Source: DYHD01 sp964411065 (lineage in GTDB: Bacteria > Nitrospirota > Thermodesulfovibrionia > Thermodesulfovibrionales > Dissulfurispiraceae). From it: a stretch of 40,068 nucleotides of DNA. Location: positions 1-40,068 of the forward strand of contig CAYPJO010000010.1 in the NCBI GenBank assembly GCA_964411065.1. Reading direction: 5' to 3'. The notes beneath the pieces were generated by a model. The model saw nothing but the letters and a program-made list of their open reading frames with translations. It had not been told where the DNA came from and made no database searches. Positions 16,907 to 24,652 of this stretch are shown here, in pieces. The number at the start of each line of letters is the position of its first letter. The first letter of the stretch is position 1. Both the position numbers and the translations under genes were made by a program.

Positions 16907-18922
16907 ATGGCAAATATGGTGAATCTAACAATAGACGGCATAAAGGTTCAAGTACCTGAAGGCTCGAACCTTGTAGATGCTGCCGCTATAGCAGGTATTC
17001 ATGTCCCAAACCTTTGTTATCTCACAGGAATCAAACCAGTTGGAGCTTGTAGGCTCTGCCTTGTAGAAGTCGAGGGTCAGAAACAACCTGTAATTGCTTG
17101 CAATACAAAAGTTAAAGAGGGGATGGTTGTTAATACTAAGACTGACAAAGTCACTGAATTGAGAAAATTCGTTATTGATTTAATCGTATCAATGCATCCC
17201 CTTGACTGTATGACTTGTACCAAAGCAGGTATTTGCAAATTACAAGAGTATGCTTATGAGCTGAACGTTAAGGAATCGTCCTTTACTCGTAAAACTTTTG
17301 GTTATGCTCCGGATACGGCAAATCCGTTAATCATGAGAGATCCTGACTATTGTATTCTTTGTGGACGTTGTGTAAGGATCTGTAGACAACAGGATACAAA
17401 TGTCCTGGATTTTATGGGAAGGGGCGTCGGTTCAAAGGTGACAACTGCAATGGATAAGCCTCTTCAAGAAAGCGGATGTACTTTCTGTGGGAGTTGCCTC
17501 GATGTATGTCCTGTCAATGCAATTGTCGAGGCTGACAGAAGCCGTAAAGGAAGAGAGTGGGAATATGAAAAAGTGGCTTCCGTATGCTTACTGTGTGGTA
17601 GTAGTTGTGATATATTGATAAGCACAAAGGATGATATGGTAGCCAAGATCAATTCCTTGGGTGAGGATAATTCAGCAGATAAATTCATTTGTGCGTATGG
17701 GCGTTTTGGCTATGATTGTCTTATTGACCATAACAGAGTTACTTCACCAATGAAAAAAGTCGATGGTAAACTTGTTGAGATTAGTTGGAATGAGGCTATT
17801 GATATTGCTGCAAAAGAACTTAAGAAGGCGAGCGATAACGCCGGTTTCATCTCAACAGCTGGGATCACCAATGAGGATGCTTTTGCATTAAAAAGATTAG
17901 CCGCCGACATAGTTAAGACTAAAAACATCGATACTACTGTAAGCTTGTATGGTGATAAAGAGACTATACTCTGTAGCACTGCTGATATTGATTCCGCAGA
18001 TATGTTTGTAGTAATTGATTTTGATCCAAGCCAGTGGAAAAGAATTTTAGCAGGTGTTGATGCGACTATTAGAAAAAAGGTCAACGGAGGGGCAAAATTA
18101 GTCACAATAAATTCCTCTGAAACAGCCTTAGGTTCTGTCGCAACGGTTGAATTAATTGGCGATCCAGTTGAAACCTTGAAATCTTTCATAAAAGGGATAA
18201 TAGACAAAGGACTATCATCAACAGCAGATTTAAGTAGTGCAGTGGCAGGTGCAACTGTTACTGAAGAAATTGAAAAAGCAGCTACATTATTTGTTTCTGC
18301 AAAGAATCCTGTGGTAATTACCTGTCCAGCTATGTATTCAGCTGCTTCAAACCTTGCACTTTTCAAAGGTGCTGTTTTATCAGTTCCTATTGAGAGTAAC
18401 GCAAAAGGTGTGCTCCTTATGGGACTTACAACAGAGGGTAAAACTTACAAAGAGATGGTTGAAGGAGCAACAAAGCTGCTATATGTAGTCGGCAATGTGC
18501 CTGTAAAAATAGCCCCTAAGGTAGATTTCCTGATTGTTCAGAATTCCCATCTTACCGAACTTGCAAAACAAGCTGATTTAGTTCTTCCCTCTGCGACTTT
18601 CTGGGAAGATGATGGTTCAATTGTAGATTATCTTGGGAATCTGAAGTTTATCTGCCAAGCTGTCGAACCTCCAGTTGAAGTTATGGCGAATACAGAGATT
18701 TTTGAAAATATTGCGAAGGCTATGGGTGCTGAGATAGAAGAAGTTAGTGATGAAGAGCTTGATAAATTAACAAAATATGAATGTAAGATCTGCTTCAGGC
18801 CCATAGTTCGCAAAGAAGGCTGGGATGTGAAGATGGATGAGATGATGGAATTGCTTAACTCACCAGTAATAAACAGTACAAGGCTTGTATGGTTAAAGAG
18901 TGTTGAGCAGGCTTCTGTCTAA
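16907..18922 (+). CDS. NuoG/formate-dehydrogenase-like iron-sulfur subunit lacking a catalytic residue
   Basis: A 671-residue protein. Domains in order: a plant-type [2Fe-2S] domain (GACRLCLVEVEG), a His-Cys cluster site (HPLDCMTCTKAGIC), two [4Fe-4S] sites (CILCGRCVRIC, CTFCGSCLDVCP), then a molybdopterin-oxidoreductase Fe4S4 motif Cys-x2-Cys-x3-Cys-x27-Cys starting at CLLCGSSC near residue 226, and a shortened molybdopterin-like region. Formate dehydrogenases carry Sec or Cys shortly after the CAYGRFGYD-type motif; here the matching place reads VSLYGDKET, with neither. The C-terminal pterin-binding domain also seems absent. It therefore looks like NuoG, an electron carrier. H-cluster motifs of [FeFe] hydrogenase are missing. 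GAAGGAGG supports the start; the terminator follows. Confidence 0.88.
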   Translation: MANMVNLTIDGIKVQVPEGSNLVDAAAIAGIHVPNLCYLTGIKPVGACRLCLVEVEGQKQPVIACNTKVKEGMVVNTKTDKVTELRKFVIDLIVSMHPLDCMTCTKAGICKLQEYAYELNVKESSFTRKTFGYAPDTANPLIMRDPDYCILCGRCVRICRQQDTNVLDFMGRGVGSKVTTAMDKPLQESGCTFCGSCLDVCPVNAIVEADRSRKGREWEYEKVASVCLLCGSSCDILISTKDDMVAKINSLGEDNSADKFICAYGRFGYDCLIDHNRVTSPMKKVDGKLVEISWNEAIDIAAKELKKASDNAGFISTAGITNEDAFALKRLAADIVKTKNIDTTVSLYGDKETILCSTADIDSADMFVVIDFDPSQWKRILAGVDATIRKKVNGGAKLVTINSSETALGSVATVELIGDPVETLKSFIKGIIDKGLSSTADLSSAVAGATVTEEIEKAATLFVSAKNPVVITCPAMYSAASNLALFKGAVLSVPIESNAKGVLLMGLTTEGKTYKEMVEGATKLLYVVGNVPVKIAPKVDFLIVQNSHLTELAKQADLVLPSATFWEDDGSIVDYLGNLKFICQAVEPPVEVMANTEIFENIAKAMGAEIEEVSDEELDKLTKYECKICFRPIVRKEGWDVKMDEMMELLNSPVINSTRLVWLKSVEQASV

Positions 18923-18953
18923 TTCCTAAAAGATTTAATTTTGTTATATAATA

Positions 18954-18990
18954 AATACCCCGCTATAGAGCGGGGTATTATATTTTGTGA
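18954..18990 (+). terminator. Intrinsic terminator after the acs-nuo cluster
   Basis: A perfect stem of 11 pairs, AATACCCCGCT (18954-18964) with AGCGGGGTATT (18969-18979), has a four-base loop and is followed by a T-rich stretch (ATATTTTGT). It lies 31 bases after the nuoG-like stop and 27 bases before hisG, so it probably ends the acs-nuo transcript and isolates hisG. Confidence 0.85.
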
Positions 18991-19005
18991 ACTGAAGGGT
19001 GCAAT

Positions 19006-19887
19006 ATGGATAATTTAAACATCCTCAAACTCGGGCTTCCGAAAGGGAGTCTACAAGAGGCAACTTTAAGGCTCTTTAGAAAAGCCGGATACCATATAAC
19101 TGTATCGCCCCGTTCCTATTACCCCGTTTTTGATGATACTGAAATCCACTCTATGCTGATCAGAGCTCAAGAGATGCCGAGATATGTGGAAGGAGGTTTT
19201 CTTGATTGCGGACTTACCGGATATGATTGGATTTTAGAACAAAGTGCGGAAGTAATTGAGGTTGCTGATTTGAGATATGCTAAGGAGGGATTTAGGACAG
19301 TAAAATGGGTCATTGCAGTCCCTATGAATTCTCCAATTAATACTCTTAAAGATCTGGAAGGCAAAAGGATTGCTACTGAATTGGTCAAATATACTAAAAA
19401 ATATCTAAAAAACAATGGTGTCAAGGCAGAAGTTGATTTTTCATGGGGAGCTACAGAAGTAAAGCCCCCCTATCTTGCTGATGCTATTGTCGAATTAACT
19501 GAGACCGGTTCATCTTTACGAGCAAACAATCTACGAATTATTGAGACTATATTAGAATCTACAACTCGTTTAATTGCAAACAAAAAGAGTTGGCAGAATA
19601 AGTGGAAGAGAAGGAAAATAGAAAATATAGCCCTTCTTTTAAAGGGTGCGTTAGCAGCGGAAGAGAAAGTTGGGCTAAAAATGAATGTTCCAGAAAAATC
19701 TTTTAATAAAGTTTTGGACATTTTGACTGCTTTGCATTCCCCCACTATTTCTGAATTGGCAGATCCTGGTTGGTTTGCAATTGAGGTAATAATTGATGAA
19801 AAAAAGGTCAGGGATCTCATCCCCAAGTTAAAAAGTGTTGGCGCCACAGGCATTGTAGAGTATCAATTAAATAAGGTCATTATTTAA
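19006..19887 (+). CDS. hisG: ATP phosphoribosyltransferase, long form (HisG)
   Basis: First step of histidine synthesis: joins ATP and PRPP. The N-terminal catalytic domains show LGLPKGSLQEATLRLF and GFLDCGLTGYDWI, and the PRPP-binding region reads IVELTETGSSLRANNL near residue 162. At 293 residues it is the long form with the C-terminal ACT-like regulatory domain (PTISELADPGWFAIEVII), which allows histidine feedback control and does not need HisZ. No other his gene is in the window, so it is an orphan here. It lies directly behind the acs terminator; GAAGGGTGCAAT precedes the ATG. Confidence 0.95.
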   Translation: MDNLNILKLGLPKGSLQEATLRLFRKAGYHITVSPRSYYPVFDDTEIHSMLIRAQEMPRYVEGGFLDCGLTGYDWILEQSAEVIEVADLRYAKEGFRTVKWVIAVPMNSPINTLKDLEGKRIATELVKYTKKYLKNNGVKAEVDFSWGATEVKPPYLADAIVELTETGSSLRANNLRIIETILESTTRLIANKKSWQNKWKRRKIENIALLLKGALAAEEKVGLKMNVPEKSFNKVLDILTALHSPTISELADPGWFAIEVIIDEKKVRDLIPKLKSVGATGIVEYQLNKVII

Positions 19888-19910
19888 TTTTTACTGAAAA
19901 GGGGTTGACT

Positions 19911-20870
19911 ATGAAATTGCAGGATGAATTGAGAGAACTTAGAATGCTCTGGAGTGCCTACTGGCCCTCTAGAATTTTGTTAACCGCAAACAATCTAAAA
20001 ATATTCGAGTATTTGAAGAGCCCAAAAACTGTTGAAGAGTTAGTCTCTATTATAAAAACTGATTTACGAGCAACAGAAATACTTCTGGATGCCTTAACTT
20101 CTTTTAAGTTACTAAAAAAATCTTCTAAGAAATACAAAAACACTCTAAGGGCAAATCGGTTTTTAACAATTAATAGCCCTTATTATCATGGGAACATTAT
20201 TAAACATTTGGATATCATATGGAGTAATTGGTCTGAACTCGATTCAGTTATTAAGACTGGTAAGCCGGTAAAAATACGCTATGACCATGAATCTTTTATT
20301 AGGGGGATGCACGATATTTCAAAACTCAAAGCGAAAAAAGTCATTCAACTTATGGGACTAAGAGGGGTAAGAAGAGCTTTAGATTTGGGAGGCGGACCTG
20401 GCACATATGCCATTGAAATGGCAAAAAGGGGAATAGAGGTAACAATTTTTGATTTACCTGAGACTATCGAAATAGCTCGAGATATTATAAAAAAAGAGGC
20501 TTCAGCGAAAGACTTAATTGATTTTAGAATAGGGGATGTCTTAAAGGATGATATTGGCTCTGACTATGATTTAATCTTCATAAGTCAACTACTACATGCA
20601 TTCTCAGATGAAGAGAATAGAAGGATCATTAAAAAATCTGCAGAAGCTCTTAATAAGAAGGGAAGAATTGTTGTTCAAGAATTTTATATTGATAACAGCC
20701 ACACTAATCCTACAAGGAGTGCTATTTTTGCAGTAAACATGCTTGTTCAAACTGAAGGAGGGAGATGTTATAGCCCTGCAGAGATTAGAAGATGGCTAAT
20801 TCAAGCAGGGCTAAAGAGGTTCAGTGAGAAATATTTTGATGACTGCTTAATTCTGTCATCAAAATTTTAG
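19911..20870 (+). CDS. SAM-dependent O-methyltransferase (winged-helix dimerisation plus methyltransferase domain)
   Basis: About 319 residues. The N-terminal 90 residues look like the winged-helix dimerisation domain of plant-type O-methyltransferases and hydroxyneurosporene/acetylserotonin methyltransferases (PKTVEELVSIIKTDLRATEILLDAL... pattern, shown here only in outline). The SAM-binding motif is ALDLGGGPGTYAIEMAKRG near residue 158, followed by FDLPETIEIA, and LLHAFSDEENRRI and QEFYIDN are also typical. The substrate is unknown. I chose the ATG at 19911 over an in-frame TTG at 19905 because AAGGGG ends only at 19904, giving proper spacing for the ATG. It follows hisG by 23 bases and may be cotranscribed. 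Confidence 0.85.
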   Translation: MKLQDELRELRMLWSAYWPSRILLTANNLKIFEYLKSPKTVEELVSIIKTDLRATEILLDALTSFKLLKKSSKKYKNTLRANRFLTINSPYYHGNIIKHLDIIWSNWSELDSVIKTGKPVKIRYDHESFIRGMHDISKLKAKKVIQLMGLRGVRRALDLGGGPGTYAIEMAKRGIEVTIFDLPETIEIARDIIKKEASAKDLIDFRIGDVLKDDIGSDYDLIFISQLLHAFSDEENRRIIKKSAEALNKKGRIVVQEFYIDNSHTNPTRSAIFAVNMLVQTEGGRCYSPAEIRRWLIQAGLKRFSEKYFDDCLILSSKF

Positions 20871-20907
20871 ATTTAAATAATGTTTAGGGTGCCAATGATA
20901 AGCCTAT

Positions 20908-21105
20908 TTATTTTTTGTGCATCCTTAAAAAATTACTTATAGAGCGATCATAGGTCCTCTCAAACTCTTTATTGAAGAAACAAGCTGGTAACTGATTCAT
21001 CTTTCGGTGATAGTGTAAACATTCACAACACTTAAATTTTTTTGAGCAAGGCTCATAAGTGCAATTACAAAACTCCTTGTTTTTCTCCATAGTACATTCA
21101 ATCAT
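20908..21105 (-). CDS. DUF6485 family cysteine-rich small protein
   Basis: A 65-residue protein with six cysteines in NCTYEPCSKKFKCCEC plus Cys14 and others, then HYHRKMNQLPACFF and YDRSISNF near the C terminus. This matches the small DUF6485 family as I remember it (C-N-C-T-Y, C-C-E-C, LPACFF, TYDRS). The cysteines suggest metal binding, perhaps zinc or iron-sulfur; the function is unknown. AAGGAGGAAGG precedes the ATG. It lies 20 bases downstream of the phospholipase-like gene on the same strand and is convergent with the O-methyltransferase gene. Confidence 0.8.
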   Translation of the reverse strand: MIECTMEKNKEFCNCTYEPCSKKFKCCECLHYHRKMNQLPACFFNKEFERTYDRSISNFLRMHKK

Positions 21106-21125
21106 TATCCTTCCTCCTTAAAATT

Positions 21126-21815
21126 CTAAAGGGGACTTTTCGTTATAACAGAGGCGTTTTTGCCATTTTGAAGAATATCTATCATTCGAATAATTGATTC
21201 ATCATGAAGACAACTGATCTTCTCCAAATCTATTCCATATCTTCGCTTTTTATTTAAAAAAGAGAGAAAAATAAAACTTTTATATATTCTTTTGTTGGTT
21301 TTAAAAGAAAATATAAAGCTCTCTAAGGAATCTTCAAGAAATCTATCGTTTCTTTTTTGAACGGAAGAGCTTATTGTTACTGAATGGAGCCAATAGATTT
21401 TGTCGATGAGACTATCTGCTTTTAATTCTATCCATGCATGACTCATCTGCCATTTATCGATAGTTAAATTTTCATGGGCAACAGTGTCAGCAGCGAGATG
21501 ACTTAGGTAACCGTAAACAAAAGCTTTCTCAGAGGGTGCATCGGCAAGATCAAAGAGTTTGAAACCTGTTTCCCAACTATGAGAATTCTTCGCATCAGGC
21601 ATATATTTTTTGCCTAATATTGAGTCGGCAATAAGGTTACCATATAGAAAATCCTCTTTATGTTTTCTTATGAGATTAATTACAGCAGGTGAGATGATGG
21701 TTGCGAAGGATAGGATCTCATTACCAAGGTACATATGGGTTAATGGTCCCCAAGCAAAAGAGATACTGGGAATAAATATAGAAAGGATTAAAGAAATAAG
21801 AAAAATAATTAGCAT
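21126..21815 (-). CDS. Secreted zinc-dependent phospholipase C-like protein
   Basis: A 229-residue protein of the zinc-dependent phospholipase C / S1-P1 nuclease fold. It begins with a hydrophobic signal peptide ending ...SISFA, so cleavage would leave Trp22 as the mature N terminus (WGPLTHMYLG). In Bacillus phospholipase C the N-terminal Trp is itself a zinc ligand, and here the following His, the Asp in LIADSI, a His in KNSHSW, and the block YLSHLAADTVAHEN supply the expected metal ligands. Many bacterial members of this family have unproven substrates. The start overlaps the pepA stop (ATGCTAA), with GAAGGAG inside pepA, so translation is probably coupled. Export to periplasm or outside is expected. 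Confidence 0.82.
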   Translation of the reverse strand: MLIIFLISLILSIFIPSISFAWGPLTHMYLGNEILSFATIISPAVINLIRKHKEDFLYGNLIADSILGKKYMPDAKNSHSWETGFKLFDLADAPSEKAFVYGYLSHLAADTVAHENLTIDKWQMSHAWIELKADSLIDKIYWLHSVTISSSVQKRNDRFLEDSLESFIFSFKTNKRIYKSFIFLSFLNKKRRYGIDLEKISCLHDESIIRMIDILQNGKNASVITKSPL

Positions 21816-23293
21816 AGTGATAGCTCCTTCAGAAAACTTAGTAGTAGTCTAACGCCAAAGCCGGTTGCTCCCTTTGACATATAAGGTTTATCTTTGTCAT
21901 TCCAAGCAACACTGGCAATATCCAGATGGACCCAGGGTATATCTTCAACAAATTCCTTTAGAAAGTATCCTGCCGTGAGTAGAGCTGCATCTTTACCGGC
22001 GGAGTTTTTGAGATGAGCTATATCGCTCTTGAGATAATCTTTAAATTCTTCATATAAAGGCATCTCCCATACTCTTTCGTAAGTCTCTGAGGCTGCTTCT
22101 TTAATTCTATTCATCAACTCAAAATTATTTCCCATCATTGCAGCAGCTTCATTACCAAAGGTTATCTTACAAGCCCCTGTCAAAGTCGCTATGTCTATAA
22201 TAGCCTTTGGTTTGAAATATTTTATAGCATAGCCTATTGCATCCGCAATAGCTAATCTACCCTCTGCATCGGTATTTACTATTTCTACTGTCTTACCGCT
22301 AAATGTCTTCACTACATCGCCAGGTTTTGTTGCACTACCTCCTGGGAGATTTTCAGTAGCAGGTAAAATGCCGATAAGGTTCAAAGGAAGTTCCAATTGT
22401 GATACTGCCTTAATTACGGCAAGGACCACAGCGCCGCCAGCCATATCATATTTCATCTTCTCCATTCCTTCTGCTGGTTTGAGGGATATGCCACCGCTAT
22501 CAAAGGTTATTGACTTACCTATCAAAACGAGTGTTGAATCTTCTGTAGCTCCCATGTACTTTATTATGATGAACTTTGGGGGCTCATTGGAACCTTTTGC
22601 GACAGATAAAAAGGCATTCATCCCCTCTTTCTGTGCTTCATCTTTTTCAATTATCTTAACTCTTATCCTATTGGAAGCTAAAGAATTGGCTATCTCGGCA
22701 AGATGAGAAGGAGTCATATCATTTGAAGGTGTGTTTATAATGTCACGGGCGAAATTTGATGCTTCAACAAGGGTCTGAATCCAATAAAGGGGGATCTTTT
22801 CTTTTTCGTAAAGCAGAATGATCTCTTTGATCTCCTTTGCCTCTTCAGTTTTTTTATATTTGTTGAAATTGTAAAGACTTAATAGGGCACCTTCAAGGAA
22901 GAAGGTAGGAAGGCTCACTTTCGAACTAATTACTCCTTCTAATGTTGCAATTTCTTTGAATGATATGGCTATCCGTTCAAATCCCAGAGATTTTAGATAA
23001 GAAAAGGCTTTTCCACCGGATTGTCTTATTTTTTCAACTGTTAACTCATCTTTTTTCCCAAGTCCTGTTAAGAGAATTCTCTCTATATTCATATTTTGTA
23101 GATGAATTAGAGTGTTTGTTCCCAATTTTCCTCTAAATTCCCCTGATTTGATTATCTGTGTGAGTAATCCACCTGATTGGGAGTCAATCCTCTCATAAGA
23201 CTTGGGTAAGCTATTTTCAAATAAAGGAATTATCAAAATATCTGCTTTAATATCTTCTTCACTTATGTTTAAGATATCTATTTTTGCTTTCAT
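21809..23293 (-). CDS. pepA: Leucyl aminopeptidase (PepA, peptidase family M17)
   Basis: Cytoplasmic two-metal aminopeptidase that removes N-terminal residues from peptides. The family signature NTDAEGRLAIADA is present near residue 343, and the metal-binding block GKSITFDSGGISLKP and KYDMAGGAVVL occurs around residues 260-290. The length of 494 residues is normal, with the variable N-terminal domain and the conserved C-terminal catalytic domain. The ATG overlaps the pth stop by four bases (ATGA), with GAGGAAAG upstream. It is the middle of a closely packed minus-strand run (pth, pepA, phospholipase-like). Confidence 0.95.
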   Translation of the reverse strand: MKAKIDILNISEEDIKADILIIPLFENSLPKSYERIDSQSGGLLTQIIKSGEFRGKLGTNTLIHLQNMNIERILLTGLGKKDELTVEKIRQSGGKAFSYLKSLGFERIAISFKEIATLEGVISSKVSLPTFFLEGALLSLYNFNKYKKTEEAKEIKEIILLYEKEKIPLYWIQTLVEASNFARDIINTPSNDMTPSHLAEIANSLASNRIRVKIIEKDEAQKEGMNAFLSVAKGSNEPPKFIIIKYMGATEDSTLVLIGKSITFDSGGISLKPAEGMEKMKYDMAGGAVVLAVIKAVSQLELPLNLIGILPATENLPGGSATKPGDVVKTFSGKTVEIVNTDAEGRLAIADAIGYAIKYFKPKAIIDIATLTGACKITFGNEAAAMMGNNFELMNRIKEAASETYERVWEMPLYEEFKDYLKSDIAHLKNSAGKDAALLTAGYFLKEFVEDIPWVHLDIASVAWNDKDKPYMSKGATGFGVRLLLSFLKELSLC

Positions 23294-23907
23294 AATGTTC
23301 TTTCCTCACAGGAAGAGGGATTAAATGATTGTAAGCTTTCTTGCTCACTTCTTTTTTTATTGAATTCGTTCATTGCTACATCTATACCACTTGTAATTAT
23401 TGTTAAAATAGCTTTTGAAGCAGTCTCAATAGAGTCCTTTATTATGCATTCTTCAGAAGGTGTAAAATTTTGAAGTACATATTCCTCAATCGGGATCTTT
23501 GAGTCTTTTCCAATACCAATTTTCACTCTGACAAATTCCTCTGTAGATAACTCTTCAATAATCGACTTAACTCCTTTGTGACCACCAGAAGAACCTTTCC
23601 TTTTAATTTTTATTGAGCCTGTGGGGAGATCTATATCATCATGAACAACTATTAATTGCATATTCTCCTCTACTTTTGTATTTAGTAACTGTTTAAGGGC
23701 TTTGCCACTTCTATTCATAAAAGTTAATGGTTTTATAAGGATAAACTCTATATTTTCGAAAAATCCTTTTCCAAATTCATAATCTGTTCTCTTTAAGAGT
23801 TTTATATTAAATATATTTGCAAGATGATCTATGACGCGGTATCCAACATTATGGCGTGTGCGAAAGTATTTCTTCCCAGGATTACCTAATCCAACAATGA
23901 TCCACAT
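23290..23907 (-). CDS. pth: Peptidyl-tRNA hydrolase
   Basis: Recycles peptidyl-tRNA released from stalled ribosomes. The N terminus WIIVGLGNPGKKYFRTRHNVGY and the block VVHDDIDLPTGSIKIK with GGHKGVKSI carry the catalytic His and Asp and the tRNA-contact residues. I set the start at the ATG at 23907 because homologues begin two or three residues before IVGLGNPG; a TTG four codons upstream (23919) is possible. Neither has a strong ribosome binding site. About 205 residues, slightly longer than usual because of a charged C-terminal tail. A 17-base palindrome lies just upstream. Synteny with rplY and prs is widespread in bacteria. Confidence 0.95.
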   Translation of the reverse strand: MWIIVGLGNPGKKYFRTRHNVGYRVIDHLANIFNIKLLKRTDYEFGKGFFENIEFILIKPLTFMNRSGKALKQLLNTKVEENMQLIVVHDDIDLPTGSIKIKRKGSSGGHKGVKSIIEELSTEEFVRVKIGIGKDSKIPIEEYVLQNFTPSEECIIKDSIETASKAILTIITSGIDVAMNEFNKKRSEQESLQSFNPSSCEERTL

Positions 23908-23925
23908 AATATTTGCCAAGGGAAA

Positions 23926-23942
23926 TCTCTAATGATTAGAGA
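23926..23942. repeat. 17-base palindrome upstream of pth
   Basis: TCTCTAAT (23926-23933) and ATTAGAGA (23935-23942) are perfect inverted arms around a single G. In minus-strand RNA they could form a small hairpin between rplY and the pth start, about 18 bases before the ATG, where it might lower translation of pth. It is weak and AT-rich, so the role is unproven. Confidence 0.5.
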
Positions 23943-23981
23943 GCTTTAATGATATTTTGGTATGTAAAAGGGGAAACATTA

Positions 23982-24620
23982 TTATTGTTCTTTTTCTACC
24001 TTTTTTCCTTTCTTAATTACCTCTGGTTCTACTACTTCAGAGGTAGGCTCAAGGGATACCAGTTCCTCTTTAAGGGCAGTAACTGTGGCAATTAGTTCTT
24101 CAGGATCAGTTAGAATGCGAATGTTTTCTTCTAATTTAAGATCACTCACATGGATAGATTGTCCTACTCCTAAGTTTGAGACGTCAACCTCTATATGGCC
24201 TGGAATGTTAGTAGGTAGACATTCCACTTCTAATTCTCTGAGTCCATATTGTAAAACGCCATTACCAGCCTTAACACCTACCGGCTCACCAGTGATCACT
24301 ATGTGGACCATTACTCTTACCCTTTCCGTTGTTAAAATTTCTTGAAAATCGGCATGTAGTAGATTGCCGGTTACAGGATCTATTTGATAATCTTTGATTA
24401 ACGCTTGCTTAACTTCACCATTAAGAAGTATTTTAACAAGAACCTGGTCTCCTCTTGTTTTTTGTATGAATTGAGTTAACTCTTTTTTTGAAAGTTGAAT
24501 GGGTATAGAATCACCTCCCCTGTATATAACTGCAGGGATAAATCCATTTCTCCGCAAGGTTCTTGCAGCACCTTTTCCAACATTTCCCCTCACTGTAGCT
24601 TCTAATATAAAAGTCTCCAT
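23982..24620 (-). CDS. rplY: Ribosomal protein L25, long Ctc/TL5 form
   Basis: Binds 5S rRNA in the large ribosomal subunit. At 212 residues it is the long two-domain form: an N-terminal L25 domain (GKGAARTLRRNGFIPAVIYRGG, shown here in outline) and the C-terminal TL5-type beta domain (VGVKAGNGVLQYGLRELEVECLP region). The last 20 residues are acidic and lysine-rich. GGAGGATAA lies before the ATG at 24620. It is followed by pth and preceded by prs, an order common in many bacterial groups. Confidence 0.94.
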   Translation of the reverse strand: METFILEATVRGNVGKGAARTLRRNGFIPAVIYRGGDSIPIQLSKKELTQFIQKTRGDQVLVKILLNGEVKQALIKDYQIDPVTGNLLHADFQEILTTERVRVMVHIVITGEPVGVKAGNGVLQYGLRELEVECLPTNIPGHIEVDVSNLGVGQSIHVSDLKLEENIRILTDPEELIATVTALKEELVSLEPTSEVVEPEVIKKGKKVEKEQ

Positions 24621-24652
24621 TTATCCTCCAAAGCAAGATATGTATTTGTATA

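Noticed and set aside
17710..18366. 218-residue open frame on minus inside the NuoG-like gene
   Set aside because: It is antisense to a clear conserved gene, has no recognisable motif and no ribosome binding site; other long antisense frames (12614-13078, 36032-36496) were dropped for the same reason.
16907..18922. [FeFe] hydrogenase (HydA) or catalytic formate dehydrogenase
   Set aside because: No H-cluster motifs (TSCCP, MPC..K, the C-terminal double-Cys motif) and no catalytic Sec/Cys or complete pterin domain were found.
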